This document shows positions 10,156 through 22,000 of a DNA stretch of 64,000 nt, piece after piece. The notes below the pieces were generated by a model. The model was not told where the DNA came from. It did not search any database and saw only the letters and a program-made list of their open reading frames with translations. Position numbers and translations under genes: made by a program. The first letter of the stretch is position 1, and every line of letters starts with the position of its first letter. Source of the stretch: Pochonia chlamydosporia 170 (taxonomy: Eukaryota; Ascomycota; Sordariomycetes; Hypocreales; Clavicipitaceae); the NCBI RefSeq assembly GCF_001653235.2, contig NC_035791.1, positions 868,001 through 932,000 of the forward strand, written 5' to 3'.

Positions 10156-12012
10156 TTCGAAGTTTTCCGACAATGTCTTTGCAATCAAAGTGATCGGACA
10201 ACGACAGAAAGGGCGGAGGTGGGTTGGAAGTGAGGTGGCGGGTGGGTGCTGTTATTATGTATGGAAAGGGAGATAGCGGGTCATGGCAAGGCATTGGAGG
10301 GCCAGGGGCATCAATTGATCTGATCCACGCCCGTACTGGATCAGTCCGATGTGCTTCAAGCAAAATCTTCCACGCGGCAGAGAAAGAAGAGCAGGCTCCG
10401 GCTTCTTGCTTAACTTCAGATATATACGTAAGTGTAGTATCAAAGGCGTATCACATGAACAAACGAGCTCTTTTGAAGGTTTACGTGCTGAATCAGAGAG
10501 AAACGTGCTGTTGATGTCAACCACTCTCTGGTGTCTAAAGATTGAACAAGCCGAGAGAAACAGGGGCTGTAAAGAATTAGCATTCCTACATCGTAAGCCA
10601 GGGGCCAATACTACGCTACGAATAGCGGCAGTGGACAGTGAATCTCGCCCTGGGATACCTTTACGTATATTCATTGAGCTAATAAGCCTACCTTAATTCA
10701 AGAGGGACTGGACAAATAGCTCAGTATGGCCTCTTTGTTGGAAGACACAACCTTGTGCACCAATGCCACAAACTGTAGGCGTCAATTTGTTCTTTGCCTA
10801 AGCTGCTATGATATCCCAGAACGAAAAGCGCTGCCAGTTTTTGATGGGTTGCCATTCCAATAGAAGACTTACTATTTCATTAATCACCTTGTCAAACTAG
10901 TGATGGGGTAGCTATGGTCGCCTCTAGGAGCGACGCAGCACACCCATCCCACACATTGCTCGTTGGGGACACCTTGTAGTTAGTCAGTTAAGGATAATCA
11001 TCCCGTGAACAGTCCTCCCACAGGTTAGGGTGCGTGTAAGTTAACGATACCTCTGGGGCCGCCGGCTTGCTGCACCGTCAGATTAATTTCGAGTCCGCCA
11101 CCAAGGAAAGTATTTAGGGTAAAAATAGCCGCCGGACACGATGGGAGTTTACGCCAATTTGCGAGCCATGTAATTGTAAGACAGTGGTTGACCTCATTGG
11201 AGCGGGAGAACGCCAGCTTCCCCAGTCGACGTCAACCAGTCGATGAAACCTACCACGAGCCGGACCCCGAGTAACGCCACGAGGGCGCCTTCTTGGGCAA
11301 TGGCACTAGCCCAACGCATTAGAAGTTGAACACAAGTCCGCAAGCCTCTATCAATCCAGCGTGTGTCTCCATGTGTGCTCCTCGCTCCCTCGCAACGAAT
11401 ATGAACCAGACTGAATGTCCACAGGCTGAAAAACTTTGTCAGCCACCTTAACTGAGCCATGCGCCTTAAAACAATATCGAAATTATGCTGTTGCGGTACG
11501 TTCTATGGAAAATAGAGCTGTTGGGTAGGGCACACTATTACGCGACGGGAAGGCAGAGAACTGAACTTAACAGGGACATAGTAATTACCGACATAATACA
11601 GCATCCCGTCGGCTTCTGTTCCCGGCGATGAAATTCAGAAGAAGCACTTCGATCCAACACACTAGCAATATGCCAATAATGATCCTCCTGATTCTATTTC
11701 CTGAACTATACCTCCCCCGCACTATCAGACGCCACTGTATGAGCCAGTGATACCTTGGTAGAACGCTCTCACTTTGTCTCCTCTCAGATTTTCAGCTGTC
11801 ATAGTATCCTAGATATCAAGGGTAGCCAATTTTATTAGGTGGCTGAGGAATCTATTTGAGAGAGGTAAAAGACCTTGAAACCTCTATTTACATAATGACG
11901 GCAGACACAACAATAATGGTAATCAAACTAATTGCATTTTTTGAATATTGGTTAGATGATTTGGTCCGTCCTATGACCTCAAAAGTATTCATTCAGATAT
12001 ATATAAGCACCC
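10156..12012. other. Gene-poor stretch
   Basis: About 1.9 kb with only short overlapping open frames on both strands. The longest, near 10255-10674 and 11194-11460 on the minus strand, show no family motif or plausible exon borders. I see no RNA gene or clear repeat. Confidence 0.45.
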
Positions 12013-12262
12013 ATGGTGCTCACAGACACACCGACATACTTTGACGTAAGCTGGTCTGTGATCAACGCCATCGGCCTCAACAATGTTTGCGTTAGCCTAA
12101 TGCTCGCTGGCATCACAGGCAGGCTGTCGAAGCTCCTCCTAGTACCGATCGTGGTTTCTGCCGCATGTGCTCTGCTCTGGCCAACGGCTTGTGTATATCG
12201 CTTATATTTGTGACTACTCAGCCGTCAGTGAGAATGTAGCTATTCCATTCTGTGACAAGGGC
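12013..12262 (+). pseudogene. Decayed, inverted paralogue of the 6706-8040 membrane-protein gene (5' end only)
   Basis: The frame starting at ATG 12013 encodes SWSVINAIGL...LMLAGITG..SKLLLVPIVVSAACALL. This aligns with the first 60 residues of the minus-strand membrane protein at 8040 (IWSTVSLLNV..FMVAGITEEFSLLLLVPIAS). After residue 55 the similarity continues in another frame (LVYIAYICDYSAVSENVA against LSYFAYCNHEHPVVNRAVA), so a frameshift is present. Nothing matching exons 2 and 3 follows. The copy points the opposite way about 4 kb from its relative. A TATA-like ATATATATAAG sits just before the ATG. Confidence 0.65.
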
Positions 12263-12964
12263 AGTATTCTGGGCTTGGAATCAATAGACTCTATTCAGAT
12301 ATAATCTCTTTTGGTATCAAAGGTCCTTGGTTCTGTTCAATCTAGTTGCTCCTGAGGATCCTTATTTATACCCAACCTTCCGGCTTTGCCTTAGGCTCTG
12401 AACCTGACCTCGTGATGCCGTAGTGTAACCAACTCCCTTTGAGGTCATCCTGTGTAACCAATATCAAAGGCCTCAAAGGCTCTCGGACCGTCCCGTGTGA
12501 CACATTCTCAGCATTGACGTCATCGCCTCATGCCTCGCGATTTAAGACGACCGGAATGTGAGAAGCATAAACCTCTGCTACGGCAGGATGGCGAGTTTCA
12601 CCGCTACGGATCGTTGGGCGAGACAGTGTCGCATATTGAGCCTATTATCACGAGCTACACTTGGACCCAGCGTTACCAGATCTAGAGCTTTTGTTGGCGC
12701 CAAACCAGACCGATTTTGTGTAAATTAGGTCCATTCACCAAAAGCTACCATGCAGCAACTTCATGGTCACGCATTCGAGAATAGAAGAGAGTCGCATCGT
12801 CCATTATTCTGACGTGAGAGCAGTGCGATGGAACGATGAGAGGATAGTGCTAGTAGTTACATTGTCTCTATACCCCCTCCCACCACTTCGAAATCCGACC
12901 TGGTTGAAGACAGACCCGCGATGAAAATCATGTGCATGTTAAGACAGGCCGCAAAGAACATGCT
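12263..12964. other. Intergenic downstream of aminopeptidase
   Basis: No gene recognised. A short direct repeat (GTGTAACCAA-like, near 12423 and 12452) is the only structure noticed. Confidence 0.45.
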
Positions 12965-15707
12965 TCACAAGTACTTATTCTCCAAGAAAAATTGCTTGAG
13001 TAGTGCCGAGTCCCTTTCTCTATACAGAGCCTTTGCTCGGATCCCTTCCTTCCCCTTTTCCAACGACTGTCTAAAGCCCTCCGTGTTCTTGTCCGCAAAG
13101 AACGCATCCACGTCCTTGATAACATCCTCGCTACTAAATCCGAGCAGGCTCACCTGTACAAACTGATCCAGCAGAAGAGCATCGTTCAACTTGGCCGCGC
13201 ACGCCTCCCAATGATCCTTTGTATATGCCCACTGTACATGCCTACCGATAGGGTGGGCAACCAAAGCGAACAGCACCACGGACATTTCACTTACAGGCAC
13301 GGATGACGACCAGTTGAAGGCGACGAGGTCGCGGAGGATTGACTTGTCGTCTGTTTCTGCCATTGCAAGAAGGATGCTGTTCTTGGTGTCGCTGGACGAT
13401 GTCTTAGTAAACTCAGACATGAGAATTGGGAACACGCGGGTTGGTTCTTTTCGCATAGCAGCGCGAAGCACTATGCGGCGCATACTTGGGTTAATGTCGA
13501 TACCCTTATCAGTCCAGTCGCTGAAAATAGACGCGAATTTGTTCACAGTTCTACGCCACTCTGTTAGTACCAAGGGGGTTATAGCGGTATCAAGGGGGTA
13601 TCCTGCGTACCCAGCATGCCCGTATTTCACAGCTTTCCCAAGCAGAGTTCGGCGAAGACGTCTCATCAAGAAACTATCTTCTGGCAATGCTTCTATACCA
13701 ACATCATTTACCTTGCCTTCAATGAGCTGCAAGGCGAAGTGCTTCAGTCCGGTGCTCATCTCTGCGTCCTCAGAGAAGGCCATCTCGACATTTTGAAGAG
13801 CATCAAGTACCTGCTGCCACACGGTGGCGTGGTTCTCCCGACGAAAACCTTGCAAAAATGACAGCAAAGATGCGGCAGATCCGGATCCCGCAGACGCAAG
13901 GGCAGCCGCAGATCCTATCATGGAACATCTCTCCGAGGCAGAAAGACGGTTCAGTTGTGTGCTTAACAGCGCGAGACGACATGGAGGGTACGCTACTCTA
14001 TAGAATCCGGTGCCTTGGGCATTCAGCTTGTAAAACTCTGGGTCGATACCAGGTATAAACTGTTCCTTTTCGGACAAGAAGGCATCTTGGCCGCAGTCGA
14101 TACCCGTTATACCGAGAGGGATACACCAAAGAGCCGTGTCGTCTTCGGGCTTAACATCGCCGCTCGTCAAGAATCGGGACTGTCGCAACAAAATTTGCCC
14201 CTTATTGGGTATCTCTGTCACTACCACCACCGGATAACCGACAGTATTAATCCATGACTCAGCTATGTCGACGATACCTTTACCAGAAGCAGCTTCAAGG
14301 TTTTCCCACAGGACATGAGCAGTTGCGTTGCCGTAAGCATTGGTCTTCAAGTAACTGGAGACGCCCGCCAAAAACTTCCCAACGCCAACATACTCGACCA
14401 ACATTCTAATAACTGCGCATCCCTTGCCGTAGCTGATTTGGTCGAAAATCTGATGATCCTGCAAACCGCTACTCATGGGGATATGCACGGCGTGGCTGGA
14501 CCGCAATCCGTCTGCCTGAAATGCATCCTCCATGCGGCCAACCACAAACTGTGCCCAGATGTCCCACTCGGGGAATAGCTGATCAACTGCATAATGACCA
14601 GCCCAGGTAGCAAAGCTCTCGTTCAGCCAGAGCTCATCCCACCAGTCCATGGTAACAAGGTTACCAAACCACTGATGTGCGAGTTCGTGAGAGACATTGT
14701 CCGCAATGTCCTGCTTCACAGCTTCGCTTGACGTCTCCGAATCTAACAGAAGCTTTTTGGCAGTTTCAGCAAAGAGATCACTTGACAGCGGAGAAAATAC
14801 ATACTTCAGAGGGTTGGGACGTGATGAGGCCCCAGTGCTCCATACTGGTCATGGACATTTCCGGCACGGCTAAAATGTCCATCTTGTCCAGTGGATAAGG
14901 TATATCAAAGACACCAGAGAAGAGATCAATTACCCTCGGCGCGAGAGTCACTGCGAATTGACCCTGGCTCTGCACCCCTCGAGTGGCATAGACACGTACA
15001 GGAACCCTCTGGCCGTTGTAGAACTGGTCCGTAAAGGCTTCCACATACGCAAAATCACCGACCGCCCAGGCGAGAAGATAAGTGCTCATGATGGGTGTCG
15101 TCTTGAAGGAAACAGCGTGCCAGCCAGCCCGCTCGTCATTGGGCTTAATGCTCCTGACCGGCATGTTACTCAGGACAACCTGGTCAGATGGCACTTCGAT
15201 GGTGAGGGCAAATGTCGCCTTGAGGTTAGGCACGTCGAAGCAAGGAAACGCCCGCCGAGCGTAGCTAGCTTCAAATTGGGTGCTCAGCACATAATGTGAG
15301 CCGTCGTCATCATGAGCGACCGACGCTGCCTGTTGGATGACGGGCTTGTATTTTGAGCGGTAGAAGCCGGCTAGAGAGTCGCTTATCGCTCCTTGGAACT
15401 CAACGGTGATGGTCGCGCTTTTTGTGGCTGGTATTTCGTTGTTGAGATTGATTCTGACGACCTGCATCTTGTCGTCGCAGTCGAACGACGTTGCTTTCGT
15501 GGTAATAGCAACATCGCCGTCCACGAGCACTTGCGCATTCTTAAACTCTAAATGGCTGGCATTGATGGTAATTGACCTGGAAGGCTGGATGAACTCCACG
15601 GCGATGGACACTATGCCATCGTACTTCCAAGTTTCGAAGTCGAGGTTTCGCAGCTCTAGATTGTAGTGCCTGGGTTTCACCAGGTTGATTGGAGCTTGGT
15701 CATCCAT
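12965..15707 (-). CDS. M1-family zinc aminopeptidase with altered exopeptidase motif
   Basis: Zinc metallopeptidase that removes N-terminal residues; probably cytosolic, since no signal peptide is seen. Exons 15707-14805 and 14752-12965 with a 52-bp intron (GTATGT...AAAAAG) give 896 residues, normal for yeast Ape2/Aap1 relatives. The splice was chosen because it joins GLITSQPSE to LLLDSETSSEAVKQD exactly as in the family; unspliced reading hits a stop. The zinc site is complete: H323-E-L-A-H327 in HELAHQWFGN, then E346 in WLNESFATW, 18 residues on. A C-terminal ERAP1-like helical domain follows. The exopeptidase motif, normally G-A-M-E-N, reads T-S-M-E-H at residues 287-291. The Met-Glu is kept but the Gly, Ala and Asn are changed, so specificity may be unusual. 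N-terminus MDDQAPINLVKPRHYNLEL is typical. Confidence 0.93.
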
Positions 15708-18700
15708 GATGTTTCGTGATTCTAAAGTTACCTTACGTCTGTGAAAGCTTTTATCTGTGTTTTGTAGAGATCAGTTGATGGCATAATAACATAAGCCTTC
15801 GAAATTTATGTTGTGAGGCGATGACACGGGCAAGGTTATGAGCTTTCGACGACGGCTTACGACGCGATGCTGTTGGTTACGATATTGGTGACGACCCTAC
15901 CTGTCAGACAATCATGCAGGTCAGCCTCAATCCAGCTGCCAAACTGGGATAAGACCGGCCAAGTTTGGTGTGTAGTGAGTGGTGCAACAAGCAACACATT
16001 CTTCCGACGAGGGATGCCTCGTAGAAGATACAAAGTACATAGAATTGAAAGGCCGTCACCACGATCATAATTGCAGAGCTTCCGTAACTTTAAGAACAGG
16101 TTTGCCATACAGACATGTAAGTTAGTTCGCACTCAGAGTACCTGTTCTTTTTAACTATGATAAAGGTTTTGCCCCGTTGTTAAGCTAAGAGTGGCGATGA
16201 AATGTGGCCTTGTTCAAAGCTGTTCTCCGCACTACGATCAATAGCGGCAAACTAGGCTTTACAGGCCAGGCGTTTATTGTGATTCTCACCGGGCTAGTTG
16301 CTAATGAGGTAGGTTTGGGATGCTGATGTGAGCCATTCAGTTGTTTTCTGCAGCTCGTTGCATTCAACCCAGTGCCACCATTTTGTGTTCCCATGGGCAA
16401 TGCCGCTTACCCCTCAAGCAGCGTGGGAGTAGCGCCTCCATACTACATCCGAAAATGTAGCTTACAGGCATATCCTTTGATTCAAAGTACTTTGAGACAT
16501 TTTAACAACTAGCGGATTGAACTTAAGAGCTGTGATGCTACCGACTTCGAAACAGTCTGGGTGATAACAACCCAGGCAACATCAATGACGAAAGTAGGCG
16601 TTACATGTTTAGTTACAACCTAGGGTTCTCACCACGCATTCCGATTCCCTTGCTTTCCACGGACTCGGCCTCTCCTGCCGTTCTCGCCTTTTATTGACTT
16701 TAAAGTCCCTAACACTTTATATTGGCGGCAGGCATTTAATATTATAACGCTGGAGCTTTCCGCATAACTCTCTCACCTGGAGCGTCCCACTATACTCTTG
16801 CCCATGTACAGAAGTCTTACGCCTTATATAGTGGATAGAGTTAATCTGCAATTATTGCACTCTAGCATATCCAGATAAGCTTTTAGTTAGCCGTATATAT
16901 TAAGATTGCGAGCAACAGTTATGTAAGAAATGCTTAGAGAATATTATGTTTAAGATAGTAGTTAAGTTATATATACAAATCTATTATAATAATCGGATTA
17001 CTAGTATACTTATGGTAGAATAATAGCGCCACGTAGTTCTTAGAGAATATTCTATTATATGCAGAAATTGTCTATTAATCTACCCCTTCCACCCTAGTTT
17101 TCTGTGACATTTTATTGAGTATTTTGATGCTTAGGGAACGTCTAGGAACAGCTTAGAAATAGCTTGGGAATAGCTTGCGGACAGCTCAGGGTACCTTAGG
17201 GAGCCGCAAACGAGCTCACTAAGCGGCGGGCGATTCGCACCTGAGTTGGTGTGGCTAAAAGCGGCGGTGTGAAGCGTTGTGATTCCGGTTCTGTAACACA
17301 CGATTCTCACTAGGTTACAATGCCGCAGAATGCAGCGATGCCGTAGCGGAAGGAGTTGGTGGACCTTGAACTAGCAACAGTCAAATATAAAGACGCGAAC
17401 GCGGAATACGCGAGGCTGCCTGATGACACCTTGGCTACTGCGTCGACTCGGGACGGCTCCAATAACGTTGTTTTGGGGTATTGATATGGGCTCTTGTCTT
17501 AACCCAGAATAAAATATAACATGTGGAGATGCCGATTCGTTCACAGAGGAGTATTGTGACAAAAGAACCTCAAGGAAGGACATCAAGCCCATACCGACAC
17601 GATGTATCATATCTCACTACGCGACGCCGGGGCATGACCCAGACTGAATAGTTGCCCAGAAAACCGTTGAACATGATATAACATCATGTGCAGGGTCTAG
17701 CCTGCGCGCTTCCATACACAGCCCACGTTGGCGGCATCTCTAGGTTACAGAATAAAAAACACTCATTCCATCTGTGTTCTTCTGTCACGTTCAACAGAAA
17801 TAACACCTCCCCATTCAAAGCAGTACGTCTCCTGCTGCCAAGCAATTACATGATCCTGACGAACTCACTCCCCTATACATGCGAGTCACATCTATTAGAA
17901 ATAAAGGGGGGCTAGAACCCTGGCGCCCAGAGACATGCCCGAGTGGGATGACTCCCTGTTTGAACAAATGCTGCTTCGGCTGCTGCCAGCCGTTTCAGAT
18001 AAGAGGCTGGAATAAGCGCCCTATCTCGACCACAGCCACGAGTGCCAACTTTGTCGGACTTGGAGACGTTAATACTGCCACTGCGATTAGACGCGTTGCC
18101 CCTAGCAGCACCCAAAAGGCATTAATCTAGTATTTGATCTTTATGACATCCGGTCCACGCTATTGGCGGCCCCCCGTTTAGATCCAATAACCACTTGGTC
18201 TCCAACTAAACTAATTATTGGCACTCTTGCTAATTCTACACGTTAACACCCTATTAATTAATAAGCGAAAAACACGATAATCAGGTGTACTTGATACTTG
18301 GAGCGAGGATTAGTGATGTTGTACTAGCGATGCAGCGCAAGTGGTAATGGATGAAAGGAATGCTTTAAAGGCCAATAAGTGTCGGTGAGTTAGTAAATAT
18401 TGCAGACTAATGGCAGACGAGAAAAGCAGCACGGCAATTGGGAAGACGCAATCAGGTGGCAATACCATAATAAGGTCTTATACTAGCGTTTCTATTATGT
18501 ATTTGTGAAATATATGTATAGCCTCAATAGCAGCAATCTAAGCGGGAAACAGTTAATTAATATTAGCGAGACTTAAAAATGCTCTATTAGCGTTTAAATA
18601 GGGGCAGAGTAATTAAAGCTAATAATTGCGAAGAAATCTAAAAGGCTGTGTAACTCCTTGTCATGATTGCTGCAAGGGCATGTTTAGGCTGACTGCTGAC

Positions 18701-19019
18701 ATACATCAATGGAGACTTGACTGTCGCATCCAAGGTAGCCGATCAACCGGTGCGTTATGCCCGCCTCACTCTAAAGCTTGACAATGCGCCCTCATGCTCA
18801 AACTAATGCGAGGCGAGCTGGCCTGTCGATGCGGGGACAGAACCATTCTTCGTCTACGGCTTAATAACTTGCACCTCTCCTCTATCTAAGCATCACTCAT
18901 CGTTGCTGTCTCGCTACCATAGCGGTTGGTTTGCGTCTTTTCAGGTTCAGGTTTGAAAACTTACAAGCTTTTCGCAACGTGTATCAATTACCGGATCTCA
19001 AGCTCAAGTAATTTTCAGG
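15708..19019. other. 3.3-kb gene-poor, partly AT-rich stretch with repeat relics
   Basis: No intact gene. Bases about 16720-17060 and 18130-18660 are rich in TA dinucleotides, as expected for repeats degraded by repeat-induced point mutation. A second copy of the 27-bp repeat is at 17243-17269. Just after it, from about 17319, a plus-strand frame of roughly 50 codons interrupted by one TAG encodes KELVDLELATVKYKDANAEY, a charged helical stretch that could be a transposon remnant. Short ORFs near 17690-18130 have no recognisable similarity. The last few hundred bases should include the promoter of the HET gene. Confidence 0.5.
17243..17269 (+). repeat. Dispersed 27-bp repeat, copy 2
   Basis: Matches 8914-8940 with one C/T mismatch. 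It lies at the edge of an AT-rich relic region, which favours a decayed transposon as the source. Confidence 0.6.
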
Positions 19020-22000
19020 ATGACAGACAATTCCCACAGTGAATCAAAAGAGTTGGACGAGGTCACCAGACTCGTGGGGACCTACGGCGGTATTCGGGAG
19101 GCACTCAACTCGGGATCGTTGTCTCTTGAACAAGAAGTACGTCTCAGGTCGGACATAGTTGACCTTCTCATCAAAGACAGCGATCAAAGCGGCCTATACG
19201 ACTACCTACAAGATGCAATTCAACATCTGGAGACGATTCTGCGTCGTCTCCCACGGGACTCCCCGGAACGTGCCGTGCATCTGAGTAAGATGTCATACGT
19301 ACAGATGTCTGAACATGTAGCCACCAATTCACGCCACGCGTTGGACGAGGCTGTATCAAACGGGCGCCAGGCCAAAGAATTAGGCGTGACGCATAATCTT
19401 TTGCAGAGCCGCCCAGATGTTTACATAAATGTAATGAAGAATTTTGGATTCGCGCTGTCCCAAAGGTATGCAATAACACTGCAAGCTAATGACCTTGAGG
19501 AAGCCATCGCATGTGCAAAGGAGATATATGATCACGCTCCGAAAGACTCGGCCGAATACTACATGAACCTCAATAACTTTGCATCGCGCCTCCGTATGCA
19601 ATATTCTGAAAGTCAAAATCCAGATGACATCAACGAAGCAATGAGATTGATAAGAGAGCTGCAATCGAGGACGGCCAGTGGTTCAAGGGAGCATGGCTTT
19701 GCTGCAGCACAGCTTGGCGTTATAGGCGCTGACAAGTTCAAGCAAACGAAAGAGTTGCAGGACTTGGATGAAGCGCTTGGGTACTGCAAGGCAGGCCTCG
19801 ATAGCCTTCCTGCGACCCACGAGTTAAGAATACAAATTCTGAGGGTCATTACGAACCTGTACGACTCGAGATATAAATCGACAAGTGAGGAAGGAGACTT
19901 GAGAGGCCACGTCCAGTACTCTGAGCGTTTGCTTCGTGCCATTCCGCCTGGTAATAATGCTCGAGGCAAATATCTTGTCGAGTACATGCGAGGTCTGCAT
20001 AAATTGGCAGAGAGGTTGAAATCTCTTGAGCAGTTTCGGCGAAATATACGGCAACTGAAATCGCTCCTTCTCGACATGCCTTCCAACTACCCTGAGAAAC
20101 CAGGCTGCCACTCAGTCCTGGCTGATTTCTACTTAAGCCAGTACGACCTGTCCCGTGACCTTCAGGACCTGATGGCTTGCGTGGGTGCTGTCAGAGAAGC
20201 AGTACTCGATTACAATGAAGTAGCTCGTGAGAGCGGCTCTCCGCAGAGTACTATTCAAGCATCCTGGCCTTGGGATCTCGGGATATCGCTGGGCAAGCTG
20301 TTTCAAGCACCACGGGACAACCCCATGAGAAAGGCAGCTGAGAGGGGATTGCCTGAGGAACTGAATCATTGCCGCCAGCTCCAGAGCTCTGCTCCCAGTG
20401 CATTGGAGCAGTTTTATCAACAGAGCGGGCCACGATTAAAAGTCCTATCCAAATCTCTTGATGCCGGTCGAGCCCTCTCCAGCGATGAGATCGAGAATGA
20501 GATAAGAAAACTGAAGGAGGAGAAAGGGGCTACCGTTAGCAACAGAAGGCCGTACAAAACGAGTGACTATGTGAACGAACTAGGTGCTCGAAAACTTGCC
20601 ATGGATGAGTCTAAAAACATAATACTAGACTTGAGTGGCATCATGGGTAGTATATTGGGCATCGACCGTGACAAAACGTATACCCGAGAAGAGCTCTGTG
20701 CTCTGCATGCTGAGATGGAACAAAAGGCAATCGACAACGCCCGATCAGAAGGCAGGCATCCAAACTTGCGACTATGCCGCATGTGCCGAGATGAGGTGAA
20801 GATACTGCAGCCTGTTCAAGATGGTTTTGAGTTAGCAGCGAAGAGAGCATGGCTACCTTTTGGGAATTACTTTCAGCTTCTGGACAGATCTAACTGCTCC
20901 ATTTGCTCCCTAATGTTGTCTGCAATCACGACCAAGTCATCCGGGGCACTCCATCCTCGCCTTGCGGCAATAGATCCGGAGGTGCAAGGAATTCGCTTGA
21001 CGAGTGGCCAACTCTCTACAAAGGAAAAGTTGATTCGATTCGACTATGGAATGAAAGCCGCTGGTGAACTGAGACTCTTGACGTCTCAAAACTACTCTCA
21101 GGCTCTTCGCCAAGGTTGGCAAGTGAGTGCGCATTCTTCACCTGCAGAAATTCTTGCCAATCAAAACGGCCCAATCTACGACGCCAGTGGCCAGCAAATT
21201 AACCCAAACTTGGTAAAGTCGTGGTTGAGAGACTGTGATAACAATCACAGATCCGCGTGCAATCATCCGCGACTGGGGAAACGAGCAGATGCCGTGATTA
21301 GCCTAATATTGATTAATGTCCAGGACGAATGCCTGGTTTCGTCGTCTTCTGACGCCAAATACTTTGCGTTGAGCTATGTATGGGGCCAAGTCGACATGTC
21401 CAAAACATTCAAGTCCAACTATAGTGATCGATTGAAAGCCCACTCTCTGGCGGCGATATGCTTTCCGAAGACGATACAGGATGCGATGGCGTTCGTTCGA
21501 TCCCTAGATGAGAGATATCTTTGGGTTGATGCCTTGTGCATTGTACAAGACGACGACATCCAAATGGCTCGCGACATACCTAACATGGATATCATCTACA
21601 GCCAGGCGTTCGCTACCATTGTCGCACTCAGTGGAACTGACGCAAACTCAGGCTTGCCAGGAGTCTCACCGGGTACAAGAGAACCGCAAAAGGTCGCCAC
21701 CGTCACGATTTCAAACAAGTCGCCTGCTCTCGACGATGACCCTCACAGCAACGACAAAGAAATAGTCGGCCTGGTAGCAACACCACGCCAGCTTTATCTG
21801 GAGATAGAGCTGTCTCGTTGGAGCGCCAGGAGCTGGATCGTCCAAGAGCATTTACTTTCGAGGCGTTGCCTGTTCTTCGCACCAGATGCTCTGTACTTTC
21901 AGTGTGGCCAGAGCACTCTGAGTGAAGGCGGCGCCAACGAGGAGTACGTAGCACTCATGCTAGACAAGCTGCGGGGGACGGATAATGACCTTCTCAATAA

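Noticed and set aside
10255..10674. Minus-strand 139-codon frame overlapping a plus-strand 115-codon frame
   Set aside because: No family motif, no splice partners, and both strands are equally open here; likely chance.
11194..11460. Minus-strand 88-codon frame with some hydrophobic stretches
   Set aside because: No recognisable similarity, no flanking exon and no clear promoter.
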